5,811 nucleotides of DNA from an uncultured Bacilli bacterium (GTDB lineage: Bacteria > Bacillota_I > Bacilli_A > RF39 > UBA660): NCBI GenBank assembly GCA_948497845.1, contig CAOOMX010000056.1:513-6323 (forward strand), in the 5' to 3' direction. Both the position numbers and the translations under genes were made by a program. A model generated the notes under the pieces. It was not told the DNA's origin and did not search any database. It saw only the letters and a program-made list of their open reading frames with translations. Positions 5,699 to 5,811 of this stretch are shown here, one piece after another (within the stretch, counting starts at the first letter, position 1; each line of letters starts with the position of its first letter).

Positions 5699-5811
5699 TG
5701 ATAGGGAATAGTAGTTTTAAAGTAGGAATATATATAAGATTATCAAGAGATGATGGAAATATCGAATCTGATAGTATTGTTAGTCAAAGAAGTTTACTAA
5801 ATCAATATATT
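5698..5811 (+). CDS. Serine recombinase (resolvase/integrase), 5' part only
   Basis: The ATG at 5698 overlaps the preceding stop by one base and follows GAAGGGAG at 5681-5688. Only 38 codons are in the window. They contain the start of the catalytic resolvase domain: VGIYIRLSRDDG at 9-20, where R14 and the nucleophile S16 sit in the Y-x-R-x-S motif, then ESDSIVSQRSLLNQYI at 23-38 with the conserved S-I-x-x-Q-R pattern. The extension RDDGN before ESDSI is typical of large serine recombinases of clostridial conjugative elements and prophages, more than of small resolvases. Such enzymes integrate and excise elements through short attP and attB sites by double-strand cleavage via the serine. The C-terminal zinc ribbon and coiled coil, which would confirm the large type, lie outside the window. 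Confidence 0.9.
   Translation, partial: MIGNSSFKVGIYIRLSRDDGNIESDSIVSQRSLLNQYI

Noticed and set aside
1..5811. tRNA, rRNA or CRISPR array
   Set aside because: No cloverleaf with a GTTCRA-type T loop, no conserved rRNA stretch, and no regularly spaced repeats were seen. Repeats near 5075-5314 are irregular and form hairpins.

Overview
The window is AT-rich DNA (about a quarter G+C by eye). Start codons are ATG, TTG and GTG. Ribosome-binding sites are of the AAGGAGGTGAT type, TGG encodes tryptophan, and stops are TAA or TAG. This suggests a low-G+C Firmicute, clostridial or a relative, and not a mycoplasma-like code. All supportable genes lie on the + strand. The content (phage-type amidase remnant, accessory genes, large serine recombinase) is that of a mobile or formerly mobile accessory region.

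Layout. (1) 1-863: a promoter and an unrecognised five-pass membrane protein. (2) 864-1273: the 3' part of a peptidoglycan amidase gene (Amidase_3 followed by the start of a LysM repeat). It has no 5' half, is frameshifted, and directly abuts the stop codon of the membrane gene. (3) 1302-1335: a compact junction where a strong intrinsic terminator overlaps the -35 element of a new extended -10 promoter. (4) 1373-5063: four tightly spaced genes. They encode a UPF0158 protein, a SWIM zinc-finger protein broken by one missing base, a RhuM-family protein, and a cytosolic HEXXH metallopeptidase-like protein. They are closed by a hairpin terminator at 5074-5121. (5) 5122-5396: no credible gene, but dense symmetry: five copies of an 8-bp motif in both orientations, a 57-bp structure with 9-bp inverted arms, and a good promoter. 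(6) 5397-5811: very short overlapping reading frames, an imperfect 39-nt palindrome, a 59-residue small protein, and the first 38 codons of a serine recombinase that runs off the window.

How the parts may work together (inference). The 1302-5121 block has its own promoter and terminator and looks like a self-contained accessory cassette placed between a phage-lysis remnant and an integrase module. None of its four families has a firmly established biochemical role in this combination, so it is the best candidate here for an undescribed system. The broken SWIM gene means this copy may be inactive, unless the frameshift is a sequencing error. The 5150-5500 segment is where an attachment site or integrase regulatory region would be expected.
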